From assembly GCF_014205165.1 (NCBI RefSeq), contig NZ_JACHMZ010000001.1, positions 5,500,501 to 5,564,500 of the forward strand: a stretch of 64,000 nucleotides of DNA. Reading direction: 5' to 3'. Position numbers and translations under genes: made by a program. This DNA is from Micromonospora carbonacea. GTDB taxonomy: Bacteria > Actinomycetota > Actinomycetes > Mycobacteriales > Micromonosporaceae. Within the stretch, counting starts at the first letter, position 1. Each line of letters begins with the position of its first letter. The notes under the pieces are model-generated. The model did no database searches. It was not told where the DNA came from and saw nothing but the letters and a program-made list of their open reading frames with translations. Below, piece after piece: positions 7,743 to 17,406 of the stretch.

Positions 7743-9437
7743 TTACCTGCCCGTGCCCGCCGCGCGGAACGGCTGGGCCTGCCAGGCGGCCGGGTCCTCG
7801 GGCCGGCGGGGCGGGTGGGCGCAGAGGACGTACGAGTCGGGGGCGGTCGCGCCGTGCCGGCCGCCGAGCGTCGCCATGATCGCCCGGTGCACGTCGCGCG
7901 GGTCGACGCGCGGGTCGGCCGGGGCGGCGTACCCGACGAGCGAACGGGTGCCGACGGGCCCGTCCCGCAGCACGACCCTGGCGGTCGGGTCGCCGGTCGC
8001 CTCCCGGAGCACCCGCTCGCTGAGGGCGAGGTCGATCCAGGCGGAGTCGATCTCCACCCAGGTGTCACCGCGCTCGACCCGGTCGAGCCCGACGAGGTCG
8101 CCGAACCGGTCGTAGTCGATGTCCCCCTCGGCGGCGGTCAGCAGGATCCGCTCCATCGACCACAGCAGCTCCGCCGCCTCGTCGGTGGTGACGTGCCGTA
8201 CGTCGTGGGTGAGGCCGACCACGACGGTGGGCCGGGTACGCAGGATGACGAGCTGCACCGGGCCGGTGGTCTGCGTCGCCAGGCCGCTCTCCACCTCGGT
8301 GCCCCGCACCGGCGCCCCGGCCCGCCCGTCGAAGACGCCGCCCCGGGTGGTGCTCATGTCGTTGATCACGAGGTCCCGGTGCCGTTGGCAGCCCCGCTGG
8401 GAGCCGATGGACTGGACCAGCTCCTCCACGGCGGTCGCGTCGAAGTAGGCGTACTGGTAGGCGTTGAAGATGTTGAGGTGCGTCTGCCGCAGCGTCTCGT
8501 GGAACGAGGGGGCCGGCGCGAACGGGACCAGCGCGCTCTGCGCGATGCTGCCGACGAAGCTCTGCATGCGGGGCAGCGCCCGGTTGCTGTAGAGGGCCTC
8601 CAGCATCGCCCGGTCGGTGTCGGTCCACCAGCACAGCAGCGTCGCCGTGGTGGCCACGAGGACGCTGGCCGGGGTGACCCGGGCCCGCCTGGCGATCTCG
8701 GCGAGCGCGGCGGCGAGGGGGGTGGAGCGCAGCGTCGCGAGCCGGTGCTCCGGCTCCCCCTGCCGGCGGGCCGGGGTGGAGACGAGACAGGGCGGCATGG
8801 TCTCCAGCTGCCTGCGCCAGTAGTCGAGCGTCCTCGTCATCCGCCGCCGGGCCTCGGGGGTCCGCTCGTGCTCGGCCTGGTCGGCAGGCTGCCAGGCCGG
8901 CGGGGCCGCCGCAGCGTCGGCGGGCGACGCGACCAGACCGACGAGCTCGTCCAGCACGATGTTCGCCCCCACCAGGTCCGCGGCCGTGTGGGAGAACTCG
9001 AAGACGGCCCGCACGGGCACCCCGGCGTCGGTGGCGACCGCCATCCGGACGGGGAAGTCGACGCCGTGGTCGAACGGGCGGGGCGGATCGGTGATCCAGG
9101 TGCGCCCGCGCGCCTGCGGCCCGAGTTCGAGCAGCGTCACCTCGACCGCGCCGGACCGGCACACCACCTGGGCCCGCTCGACGCCCGGGCCGACCTCGTA
9201 GACCGTCCGCAGCCCCTCGTGGCGGGACACCAGCGCGCCGACGGCTGCGAGCACGTCGTCGACGGTGTGGCCGGCGGGCAGGTCGGCGTGGACGACGAAC
9301 ACCGCGCCGGTGCCCTCGTGCGGCATCCAGTCGAAGACGTTGCTCTGCCCGTGGGGCATCGGCCAGCGGCCCGCGCGGTGCCCCACGAAGGGCACCCGCA
9401 CCGTCCGATGGGCGGTCGAGGTCTCGACGGCGGTCAC
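7743..9437 (-). CDS. Stand-alone NRPS condensation-domain-like protein
   Basis: The 564-residue protein has the two-lobed condensation fold over about residues 10-440. The active-site motif reads SHTAADL where C domains have HHxxxDG, so the second, catalytic His and the Asp are kept but the first His and the Gly are lost. Later motifs (VGSIAQSALVPF, NDMST) resemble C-domain latch regions. The last ~120 residues (VVLRDGPVGTRSLVGYAAP...) look like a degenerate C-terminal subdomain of an adenylating enzyme. There is no carrier domain. It is the last gene of the NRPS operon, and its GTG start overlaps the MFS stop (GTGA). It could release or modify the peptide in place of a thioesterase. Confidence 0.75.
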   Translation of the reverse strand: MTAVETSTAHRTVRVPFVGHRAGRWPMPHGQSNVFDWMPHEGTGAVFVVHADLPAGHTVDDVLAAVGALVSRHEGLRTVYEVGPGVERAQVVCRSGAVEVTLLELGPQARGRTWITDPPRPFDHGVDFPVRMAVATDAGVPVRAVFEFSHTAADLVGANIVLDELVGLVASPADAAAAPPAWQPADQAEHERTPEARRRMTRTLDYWRRQLETMPPCLVSTPARRQGEPEHRLATLRSTPLAAALAEIARRARVTPASVLVATTATLLCWWTDTDRAMLEALYSNRALPRMQSFVGSIAQSALVPFAPAPSFHETLRQTHLNIFNAYQYAYFDATAVEELVQSIGSQRGCQRHRDLVINDMSTTRGGVFDGRAGAPVRGTEVESGLATQTTGPVQLVILRTRPTVVVGLTHDVRHVTTDEAAELLWSMERILLTAAEGDIDYDRFGDLVGLDRVERGDTWVEIDSAWIDLALSERVLREATGDPTARVVLRDGPVGTRSLVGYAAPADPRVDPRDVHRAIMATLGGRHGATAPDSYVLCAHPPRRPEDPAAWQAQPFRAAGTGR

Positions 9438-10657
9438 GGCGCGACCTCCAGCTCGGTCTGGTCGGCCCGGGCGTCGGCGGGCCCGGGCGTCGGCTTCGGG
9501 CGGGTCAGCAGCCGCAGCCCGGACAGCAGGATCACCAGCGACAGGACGGCCAGCAGGACGCGGTAGTCCACGACGCCGATGAGGACGGCGGCCACCCCGA
9601 TGCACGCCGTCTGCGGGACCGTCACCAGCATGCCCGCCGTGGTGAAGACCCGGCCCAGCAGCCGCGAGGGGGTGTGCCGCTGGAGCAGGGTGTTCCAGCC
9701 GATCGAGAACCAGGTGACCGCGAGCCCGATCCCGATCGCCCCGCCCAGCACGACGGGGGTCGCGCCGACGGCCAGGGCGGCGCAGCCGAGCCCCAGGCCG
9801 ACCAGCGCCCCGCCGATGGCCCGGGCCTCGCCGACGCGGCGCAGCAGCCACGCGCCGGTGAAGCCGGCGGCGATCGAGCCGATGCCCTGGACGCTGACGA
9901 TCACCCCGAAGAACGCGGCCGGCCGGTGCAGCCCGTCCTCGACCACCACGAAGATGATCGGCTCCAGGAATCCCACCGACCCGAACGCGACGGCGCTGAC
10001 CAGGGTGACCTGGGACAGCAGCGGGACCGACCGGATGTGCCGCAGGCCGGCGAGCAGCTCCGTGCCGAACCGTTCGCCGGTGGGTTCCGGCGGCGACTCG
10101 GCGACGCGTACGGACGCGAGCGCGGTGATGGCGGCGAGGAAGGTCAACGCGTCGATGAGCGCCAGCAGGTGACCGCCGAACGCGGCGTAGATGCCGGAGC
10201 CGACCAGCGGCGCGAGGATGCGGGTGAACCCGAACAGCGTGCCGAACGCCGCGTTGGCCGACGGCAGGTCACGGTCGGGCAGCAGGTCCTTGAGCAGGGC
10301 GTTGCGCCCCGCCGTGAGCACCGTGGCGACACAGCCGTGCACGATGGCGACGGCGTAGATGATCCAGGTGTCCTCGGCGCTGCGCACCCCGAGCAGCGCC
10401 AGCACCACCAGCCCGGCGATGCCGTTGGTGACCATCAGCAGCGTCTTGCGGCGTACCCGGTCGATCTGCCGCCCGGCCAGCGGGGCGAACAGCACCGGCA
10501 GGCCCATGGCCAGGAAGACCACGCCGGCCGCCGAGTTGCTGCCGGTGAGGTCCTTGACCCAGATGCCGAGGGCCAGCAGCAGCGCGGTGTCCCCGAAGCC
10601 CGACAGGGCATCGCCGATGTACAGCCGCCGAAACCGGCCGTCCCTGAACGCGGTCAC
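9434..10657 (-). CDS. MFS transporter, EntS-like
   Basis: A 407-residue major facilitator with about 11-12 hydrophobic segments and the MFS loop motif GRQIDRVRRKTLL between helices 2 and 3. Sequence style (MTAFRDGRFRRLYIGDALSGFGD at the N-terminus) matches the MFS_3/EntS group of siderophore and antibiotic exporters. GTG 10657 abuts the TGA of the P450 gene with no gap, and its own stop overlaps the next start by four bases, so it belongs to the NRPS operon. It most likely exports the peptide product and may give self-resistance. Confidence 0.9.
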   Translation of the reverse strand: MTAFRDGRFRRLYIGDALSGFGDTALLLALGIWVKDLTGSNSAAGVVFLAMGLPVLFAPLAGRQIDRVRRKTLLMVTNGIAGLVVLALLGVRSAEDTWIIYAVAIVHGCVATVLTAGRNALLKDLLPDRDLPSANAAFGTLFGFTRILAPLVGSGIYAAFGGHLLALIDALTFLAAITALASVRVAESPPEPTGERFGTELLAGLRHIRSVPLLSQVTLVSAVAFGSVGFLEPIIFVVVEDGLHRPAAFFGVIVSVQGIGSIAAGFTGAWLLRRVGEARAIGGALVGLGLGCAALAVGATPVVLGGAIGIGLAVTWFSIGWNTLLQRHTPSRLLGRVFTTAGMLVTVPQTACIGVAAVLIGVVDYRVLLAVLSLVILLSGLRLLTRPKPTPGPADARADQTELEVAP

Positions 10658-11860
10658 TCAACTCAGCGCCTCTCGGTGGTTGGCGGGACGGCCGACGGGT
10701 TCCAGCCGCACCTGAAGGTGGCGATAGCCGTGCACCAGGTTGGAGCGCAGCGGCACGGGCTCCCCGAGCACGGCCACGGCCCCCGCGAACTCGGCCAGGG
10801 CGAGCAGCAGCGCCCGCAGTTCGAGCCGGGCCAGTGCCGCGCCGAGGCAGTGGTGCGGGCCGTACCCGAAGCCCAGGTGGTTGGCGGTGCGGCCGGGGCG
10901 GAACTCGTCGGGGGCGACGAAGTGGCGGGGGTCGCGGTTGGCCGCCGGCAGCCACGCGACGACCGCCTCGCCGGTCGACACCCGCTGGCCGGGCAGGTCG
11001 ACGTCGGCGGTGGCGACCCGCAGCACGTGCATCGCGGGCGACGTCCACCGGATGACCTCCTCGACGACCGGCCCGACGAGGCCGGGGTCGGCCCGCAGGC
11101 CGGCGAGGGTCCCCGGCGACGTGGCGAGCGCGTGGAAGCAGCCGGCGATCGCGTGGCGGGTGGTCTCGTTGCCGCCGACGAGGACGTTGTCGCAGTTGAG
11201 GAGCACCTCGCGCAGGTCGAAGCGGCTGTCGGCGGCCAGCGCGCTGATCAGGTCGTCGCCCGGGCTGCGCCGCCGGTCGGCCACCAGGTCGGCGAGGTAG
11301 AGGATCATCTCCGAGTGGGCCGCCTCCGGCGACATCCGGTCGAAGGTGTCGTCCGCGCCGCCGAAGGCGTGATTGGTCAGTTCGATGAGCATGTCGCGGT
11401 CGTCGGCCGGCACGCCGAGGATCCGGCAGACGACGCTCGCCGGGATCACCGGCCCGAGCGAGGCGGCGACGTCCACGCCGCCGGCCGAGACGGCCTCGGC
11501 GACGAGCCGGCGCACCTCCTGCCGGACGACGTCGTCGAGGGACTCGGCCATCGCCCGGGACAGGAACGGCATGATCACGCTGCGCAGCCGGCCGTGCTGG
11601 GGTCCGTCGGCGACCACGAGCATCCCGCCGCCCGCCTTGTCGGGGTGGTCACGGTCGAAGCCGATCATCATCCCGTACTCGGAGGTGAACGGCGCCTTCG
11701 GCGCGAGGATCGCGCGGCACGCGGCCAGCGAGAACACCGACCAGAAGCCGCCCGGCGACGTGCCGGCCTCGCTCCACAGCACGGCGTCGGCGGCGGCGTG
11801 GCCGCGCCAGCGGTCGAACCGGCCCGGGTCGAGGTAGAGGTCAGGGTCGCCCAGGTCCAT
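10658..11860 (-). CDS. Cytochrome P450
   Basis: A 400-residue bacterial class I P450. The I-helix oxygen-binding motif is GGNETT (near residue 225), the EXXR helix is VVEEVIRW, and the haem-thiolate loop is [19 protein letters not shown]. The ATG at 11860 lies 20 bp inside the end of the T-C-A-T NRPS gene, so the genes are coupled. P450s in this setting hydroxylate or cross-link amino acids while they are bound to a carrier domain. The adjacent T-C-A-T protein is a plausible docking partner. The site of oxidation cannot be read from the sequence, and ferredoxin and reductase partners are not in the cluster. Confidence 0.92.
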   Translation of the reverse strand: MDLGDPDLYLDPGRFDRWRGHAAADAVLWSEAGTSPGGFWSVFSLAACRAILAPKAPFTSEYGMMIGFDRDHPDKAGGGMLVVADGPQHGRLRSVIMPFLSRAMAESLDDVVRQEVRRLVAEAVSAGGVDVAASLGPVIPASVVCRILGVPADDRDMLIELTNHAFGGADDTFDRMSPEAAHSEMILYLADLVADRRRSPGDDLISALAADSRFDLREVLLNCDNVLVGGNETTRHAIAGCFHALATSPGTLAGLRADPGLVGPVVEEVIRWTSPAMHVLRVATADVDLPGQRVSTGEAVVAWLPAANRDPRHFVAPDEFRPGRTANHLGFGYGPHHCLGAALARLELRALLLALAEFAGAVAVLGEPVPLRSNLVHGYRHLQVRLEPVGRPANHREALS

Positions 11861-14800
11861 CGCCGTGCCCCCTCCGCTCGGTCCCGGCCGGGCCGGTGCT
11901 CTCCCCGACCGGGTCGGTCGCCTCGCAGGCCAGGTCGGTCGCCTCGCGGGCCGGGTCGGCGGCCTCCCCCACCAGGTCGGTGATCTCGCGGGCCAGGTCG
12001 GCGAAGGCGGGCCGGCGGAACACGGTGACGATCCGCAGGTCCACGCCGAACCGCCGGTGCACCGCGCCGACCAGGTGCAGGGCCTTGATGGAGGTGCCGC
12101 CCAGCGCGAAGAAGTGGCTGTCGGCGGCGACGTCGGCGACCCCCAGCAGGTCCCGCCAGATGTCGGCGAGCCCGGCGGCGACCGAATCGTCGGCGGTGGC
12201 CGGTGCGCCGGGTCTGGGCGAACCGTCCGCCGGGACGGCCAGCGTGTCCGGATCCGGGGCCGGGGCACCCGCCGGAATCGGGGCCGGGGCAGCGGCGCGG
12301 GCCAGCTCCGCCAGCAGCGCCGGCCGGTCCACCTTGCCGTTGTTGGTCGTCGGCAGCCGCCGCACCCGGTGGCACCGCGCCGGCACCATGTACGCCGGCA
12401 GGTTGGCCCGCAGGTACTCCCGCACCTCGCCGGGGTCGGCGGGGCCGGTCAGCACGGCGACCAGCTCCACGGCGTCGGCGTCGGCGACCGCCAGCACGGC
12501 GCACTCGCCCACCCCGGGGCAGTCGCCGAGGACCCGTTCCACCTCGCCGAGCTCCACCCGGAACCCGCTGACCTTGACCTGGTCGTCGCGGCGGCCCAGG
12601 AACACGACGCCGCCGTCGGGCAGCAGCCGCACCAGGTCGCCGGTGCGGTAGAGCCGCGCACCGGGCTCGACGGCGAACGGGTCGGCGACGAACGCGGCGC
12701 CGGTGCGCCCCGGGTCGCCCACGTAGCCGTCGGCCAGCCCCTGACCCCCGACGTACAGCTCGCCGGTGCCGCCGGGCGCGACGGGGGCCAGCCGGTCGTC
12801 GAGCACCCGCAGGTACGTGCCGTCGATGGCCCCGCCGATCGGCAGGACCCCCCGGTCCAGGTCGGCGGCGGTCACCTCGTGGGCGGCGGAGAAGGTGGTG
12901 TTCTCCGTCGGCCCGTACGCGTTGACGAGGTGCTGCGGCGCGCCGGCGGCCAGCATCCGCCGGACCGGCTCCAGCGCGTACTGGTCGCCGCCGATGAGCA
13001 GCACCCGCAGCCCGGCGAACGCGTCGGGCACGTGCGCGACGATGGCGTTGAGCAGGGCGTTCGTGGTGAACATGACGCTCACACCGGTGTCGGCGAGGAA
13101 CCGCCCCATCCGGTGCGGCGACAGGGCCACCTCGCGCGGCACCACCGCCAGCGTCGCGCCCGCGCACAGCGCGCCCCAGACCTCCAGGGTGGCCGCGTCG
13201 AAGGCGGTGTTCGACAGGTGCGCGACGACGTCCTCCGGGTGCAGGCTCAGGAAGTTGGACCGCGGCACCAGCCGCAGGATCGCCTCGTGCGGGACCACCA
13301 CCCCCTTTGGCGTCCCGGTGGAGCCGGAGGTGTACATGACGTACGCGGGATGCCGGACGGTCACCGGCACCGGCACCGGCACCGGCGGCGGCGCGGGCCG
13401 GTCGGCGGCCCCGGCCAGCGCACCGGCCAGGTCGACGGTCTCCACCCCGGCCGGCACGTGCCCCCGCGCGCCCGGCTGGCACAGGGCGAGCCGCACGCCG
13501 CTGTCGCGCAGGATCGTCCGGCTGCGGGCGCTCGGCTGGGCCACGTCGACGGGCACGTACGCCGCCCCGGCGCGCAGCACGGCCAGGAACGCGGTGACCG
13601 CGTCCGCGCCCCGCTCGGCGGCCACCGCGACCCGGTCCCCCGGCCGTACGCCCGCCTCGACCAGGTGCCCGGCGAGCCCGGCGGCGGCGGCGTCCAGCTC
13701 GCCGTAGCGCAGGCTCGTCCCGCCGTGCCGGACGGCGACCGCGTCCGGGTACGCCCGCGCCCGGTGCGCCACCAGCTCGTGCACCGGCCGCTCGGCGGGC
13801 TGGCGGCGGTACCCGCCGGGGGCCCGGCCGGCGGCCCGGTACGGGGTCGGCGCGACCGACACCGCCGGCGCGACCGACGCGGCCGGCGCGACCGACGCGG
13901 CCGGCGCGACCGACGCGGCCGGCGCGGCCGGGGCGACCGGCACCGCCGAGGGGGCCGGGACCGGCGCAGGGGCCGAAGCGACCGGGGCCGGCGCGACCCG
14001 GACCGCCGAGGGGGCCGGCGGCTGCGCGGCGGGCAGCGTCGCCGCGACGGGGGCGTCCGGGGCCGCGCTGAGCCGGGCGAGGTCGGCCAGCAGCCGGCCG
14101 TGCAGCTCCTCGGCCCGGCCCCGGGTGAACAGGTCGGCGGCGGCCTCCAGCGCCGACGTCGCCGACGCCGCGCCGGTGGTGACCGTCCACAGCAGCTCGT
14201 ACTTGGCGGTGCCGGTCGACAGGACGTCGCGGGCGGCGGTGGCCCCGGCCGGGGCCCAGTGCCAGGCGCGGTCGTCGACGTGCGAGATGCTGACCTGGGT
14301 CAGCGGGTGCCCGGCCGGGCCCGCCGCGGCGGTCGCGTCGGCCACCAGCTCCTGCAACGGCGTCCACTGGTAGGCCAGCGCCGCGCTGACCTGCCCGCGC
14401 ACCTGCGCGACGAGCTGCCGGAAGGTGGTGTCGGGCCCGATGCGCACCCGGACCGGCAGGACGTTGACGAACATGCCGACGGTGTCCTCGTCGTCGGCGG
14501 TCCGCCCGCCCAGCGGCGCGCCGACCACGACCTCCGGCGCATGCGCCGCGCCGGCGGGCGCGGCGACCCGGGCGAGGAACGCCGCGTACGCGGCGAGCAG
14601 CACCATGAACTCCGACGCCGCGCAGGCCGCCGCCAGTTCGGTGAGGCGGGCCACCAGCGCGGCGTCGACCGGGGCGGTCACCACCTCACCGGCCGGGCCC
14701 ACCACGTCGGGGCGCGGCCGGTCGGCCGGCAGCGCCGTCCGGCCGCCCAGCCCGGCGAGCTGCCCCCGCCAGTAGGCGCGCGCCGCCGCCGCGTCGGGGC

Positions 14801-15581
14801 GGCCGGCCAGGCCCCGGCGGCGCAGCGGCGGCAGGTCCCGGGCCAGGCCGACGCGTTCGCCGTACGACTGCTGGAGCTGGCGGTCGAGCAGGTCCAGCGA
14901 GTGCTGGTCGGCGATCAGGTGGTGCAGGGTGAGCAGCAGGACCGCGCGGTCGCCGGGCTCGGTGACGAGGCAGGCCCGGGCCAGGGGCGGCACGTCGGTG
15001 GGCACCGGCCGGCGGGCCTCCTCCGCGACGTGCCGGCGGGCCTCGGCGGCGGCCCGCGCGGGCTCCTCCCCCGACAGGTCCACGACCGTCCACGGCAGGG
15101 CGGCGGCCGACCGGACCAGCCGCCGGCCGTCCGCCGTGAAGCAGGTGCGCAGCGCCTCGTGCCGGTCCACCAGGTCCTGCAACGCGGCGCGCAGCGCCTC
15201 GGCGTCGAGCTCGCCGGCGAACCGGTAGCGCACCGGGACGCAGTACAGCGGCGAGCCGGGGTGCAGCCGGTCGAGGAACAGCAGCCGCTCCTCGGTGGGC
15301 GACATCGGGGTCTCGCGCGCCGCCGGCGCGTGCCGGGCCAGGTGCGCGGCCACGTCGACGGGCCGCCGGCAGGTGAACAGCAGGTCCAGGTCGACGGCGA
15401 TGCCGGTGCGCCGGCGCAGTTCGAGGGCCACCTCGACGGCCTGGAGGGACTGCCCGCCGAGGTCGAAGAAGTCGGCGTCCGGGTCGATCCGGTCCCGCCG
15501 TAGCACCTGGCCGAGGGTGGCGTGCACGATCTCGGCGTACGGCGCGGCGTCGGCCGTCGCCGGCTCGTTGTCGATGCTCAC
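11841..15581 (-). CDS. NRPS, T-C-A-T architecture
   Basis: The 1246-residue protein runs T (LGGQS near 43), C (about 93-510, active-site motif HHLIADQ with Gln in place of the usual Gly), an Ala/Pro/Val linker of about 80 residues, A (about 600-1105, [11 protein letters not shown]) and a second T (LGGTS near 1160). My eight-residue pocket reading is D-A-L-F-L-G-A-T-F with Lys, closest to aliphatic (Val/Ile/Leu-type) codes; this is a weak prediction. There is no thioesterase. The leading T has no own A domain, so it is loaded in trans or receives the chain from the previous NRPS. The GTG start overlaps the carbamoyltransferase stop by four bases. Confidence 0.9.
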   Translation of the reverse strand: MSIDNEPATADAAPYAEIVHATLGQVLRRDRIDPDADFFDLGGQSLQAVEVALELRRRTGIAVDLDLLFTCRRPVDVAAHLARHAPAARETPMSPTEERLLFLDRLHPGSPLYCVPVRYRFAGELDAEALRAALQDLVDRHEALRTCFTADGRRLVRSAAALPWTVVDLSGEEPARAAAEARRHVAEEARRPVPTDVPPLARACLVTEPGDRAVLLLTLHHLIADQHSLDLLDRQLQQSYGERVGLARDLPPLRRRGLAGRPDAAAARAYWRGQLAGLGGRTALPADRPRPDVVGPAGEVVTAPVDAALVARLTELAAACAASEFMVLLAAYAAFLARVAAPAGAAHAPEVVVGAPLGGRTADDEDTVGMFVNVLPVRVRIGPDTTFRQLVAQVRGQVSAALAYQWTPLQELVADATAAAGPAGHPLTQVSISHVDDRAWHWAPAGATAARDVLSTGTAKYELLWTVTTGAASATSALEAAADLFTRGRAEELHGRLLADLARLSAAPDAPVAATLPAAQPPAPSAVRVAPAPVASAPAPVPAPSAVPVAPAAPAASVAPAASVAPAASVAPAVSVAPTPYRAAGRAPGGYRRQPAERPVHELVAHRARAYPDAVAVRHGGTSLRYGELDAAAAGLAGHLVEAGVRPGDRVAVAAERGADAVTAFLAVLRAGAAYVPVDVAQPSARSRTILRDSGVRLALCQPGARGHVPAGVETVDLAGALAGAADRPAPPPVPVPVPVTVRHPAYVMYTSGSTGTPKGVVVPHEAILRLVPRSNFLSLHPEDVVAHLSNTAFDAATLEVWGALCAGATLAVVPREVALSPHRMGRFLADTGVSVMFTTNALLNAIVAHVPDAFAGLRVLLIGGDQYALEPVRRMLAAGAPQHLVNAYGPTENTTFSAAHEVTAADLDRGVLPIGGAIDGTYLRVLDDRLAPVAPGGTGELYVGGQGLADGYVGDPGRTGAAFVADPFAVEPGARLYRTGDLVRLLPDGGVVFLGRRDDQVKVSGFRVELGEVERVLGDCPGVGECAVLAVADADAVELVAVLTGPADPGEVREYLRANLPAYMVPARCHRVRRLPTTNNGKVDRPALLAELARAAAPAPIPAGAPAPDPDTLAVPADGSPRPGAPATADDSVAAGLADIWRDLLGVADVAADSHFFALGGTSIKALHLVGAVHRRFGVDLRIVTVFRRPAFADLAREITDLVGEAADPAREATDLACEATDPVGESTGPAGTERRGHGDGPGRP
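13849..13920. repeat. Four 18-bp tandem repeats in NRPS linker
   Basis: The unit GGCGCGACCGACGCGGCC occurs at 13867, 13885 and 13903 in exact copies, preceded by a diverged copy at 13849. On the coding strand it encodes the repeated hexapeptide VAPAAS in the linker between C and A domains. Copy number is likely to vary between strains and to change linker length only. Confidence 0.85.
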
Positions 15582-17401
15582 GCGGTCCTCCCCGCGTCGG
15601 CACCGACGCCGCGACCCGGCTCGGCGCCCGCCCCGGCGCCCGTGCCGGTGCGCCGGACGAGGTGGTCGCCGAGGACCAGCGCGTCCAGGGTGGACCGGGC
15701 GAACGTGGCGACCGCCTCGGCGGGGGTGCGGACGATCGGCTGCCCCCGCAGGTTGAACGACGTGTTGACCAGCACCGGCAGCCCCGTGCGGCGGCCCATC
15801 TCGCGCAGCAGCGCCCAGAACAGCGGCGCGGACCCGCGCTGCACCACCTGCACCCGGGCGGACCCGTCGACGTGGGTGACGGCGGGCAGCCGGTCCCGGT
15901 AGGGCTCCCGCACGCCGGTGACCATCAGCATGTGCCGGAACGCCGCCGCCGTCCCCGGCGGGATGTCGAAGTAGGTGGCGGCGTCCTCCACGGGCACCGC
16001 CGGGGCGAACGGGCGGAACTCCTCGCGCTGCTTGACCACCGTGTTGAGGTGGGCGCGCATCGTCGGCGAGCGCGGGTCGGCGAGGATGCTGCGGTTGCCC
16101 AGGGCGCGCGGGCCGAACTCCATCCGGCCCTGGCACAGCGCCACCGTGGCACCGCCCTCGATCAGCGCGACGGTCTCGCGGACCAGGTCCTCCCCGGCGT
16201 GCCGCGCGACGGTGAAGCCGGGGCCGAGGTCGCGCAGCGCCGCCGCGACGTCGGCGTCGGCGAGGTCGTCCCCCCAGTACGGCATGTCCATGCCGGCCGG
16301 CGCCGCCGGCCGCGCCTCGCGCAGCGCGGCCAGGGCCGCGCCCAGGGCGGTGCCGTCGTCACCGGCGGCCGGCTGCACGAACACCTCGTCGAAGAGGCCG
16401 CTGCGCAGGATCACCCCGTTGGCGGAGCAGTTGAGCGCGACGCCGCCGGCCAGGCAGAGCCGGCGCAGCCCGGTGCGGCGGCGGTACTCGGTGAGCACGT
16501 GCAGCAGCGTCCGTTCCAGCGCGTCCTGGAGGGCGGCGGCCACGTCCATGTGGTGCTGCGCCAGCTCGGAGTCGGGCTCGCGGGCCGGGCCGAGCTTCTC
16601 CTCCAGCCGGCGCAGCACGCCCTGGTGCGTCTCGCGTTCCAGCGGGGACTTGTTGGCCGACAGCAGCGGCACGGCGAACCCGCCGTCGGGGTCGAGCCGG
16701 ACGAACTCGTCGAGCGGCCCCCGGTAGCGCTGCCGGTCCCCGTACGGGGCGAGCCCCATCACCTTGTATTCGTCCATGCCGGGCTGGAAGCCCAGGTAGT
16801 GCGTGAAGACGCTGTAGAGGATGCCCAGCGAACTCATGATCGGATAGCTGCCGCACTGGTCGAGCGCCGCGCCCCGGCCCTCGAACACGGTCAGCGACTC
16901 CTGCTCGCCCATGCCGTCGGCCACGACCACCAGCGCCTCGTCGAAGCCGCTGAGGTAGTAGCTGCTGGCGGCGTGGGCCACGTGGTGCCGCACGTGGACG
17001 AAGCGGGGCTCGGCGACGGCGGGCGGGTAGTGGGCGCGGAAGGTCTCCCGCTGGACGCGCTGGGCGTACACCTCCTCGTACCACCGGGTCGCGAGGTGGT
17101 CGAGCTGCCAGACGGGGGACGGCTCGTAGCGGAAGCCGTGTGCGACGACCTCGACGTCGCGCATCGTCGCCCCGGCCGCCCGCAGGCAGGCGTCGATCGC
17201 GTCGTGGGGGAAGCGGCCGGTGCCCTTGTCGCCGTCGTAGCGTTCCTGCGCGGCGGCGGCGATCACCCCGGTCTCGTCGACCAGGGCCGCCGCGGAGTCC
17301 AGGCCCTGGACGATCCGTTGTTCCCGCCGCCAGCCGTCGCCGAGTATCGCGCGCTTGAGCGCCGTGCCGCGGTCGAGGCCGCTGAATCCCAGCGTCAGCA
17401 T
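15578..17401 (-). CDS. O-carbamoyltransferase, NodU/CmcH/TobZ family
   Basis: The 607-residue protein has both halves of this family. The N-terminal YrdC-unrelated ASKHA-like domain carries the metal-binding histidines in VRHHVAHAASSYYLSGFDEALVVVAD, while GGVALNC and MEFGPRALGNRSILADPR mark the carbamoyladenylate-forming domain, with VNTSFNLRGQPIV near the end. These enzymes transfer a carbamoyl group from carbamoyl phosphate, via carbamoyl-AMP, to a hydroxyl of an antibiotic precursor. It lies between two NRPS genes in the same operon, so the peptide (for example its Ser or Thr side chain) is the likely acceptor. ATG 17401 follows the upstream NRPS stop by five bases. Confidence 0.93.
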   Translation of the reverse strand: MLTLGFSGLDRGTALKRAILGDGWRREQRIVQGLDSAAALVDETGVIAAAAQERYDGDKGTGRFPHDAIDACLRAAGATMRDVEVVAHGFRYEPSPVWQLDHLATRWYEEVYAQRVQRETFRAHYPPAVAEPRFVHVRHHVAHAASSYYLSGFDEALVVVADGMGEQESLTVFEGRGAALDQCGSYPIMSSLGILYSVFTHYLGFQPGMDEYKVMGLAPYGDRQRYRGPLDEFVRLDPDGGFAVPLLSANKSPLERETHQGVLRRLEEKLGPAREPDSELAQHHMDVAAALQDALERTLLHVLTEYRRRTGLRRLCLAGGVALNCSANGVILRSGLFDEVFVQPAAGDDGTALGAALAALREARPAAPAGMDMPYWGDDLADADVAAALRDLGPGFTVARHAGEDLVRETVALIEGGATVALCQGRMEFGPRALGNRSILADPRSPTMRAHLNTVVKQREEFRPFAPAVPVEDAATYFDIPPGTAAAFRHMLMVTGVREPYRDRLPAVTHVDGSARVQVVQRGSAPLFWALLREMGRRTGLPVLVNTSFNLRGQPIVRTPAEAVATFARSTLDALVLGDHLVRRTGTGAGAGAEPGRGVGADAGRTA

Positions 17402-17406
17402 TGTCG

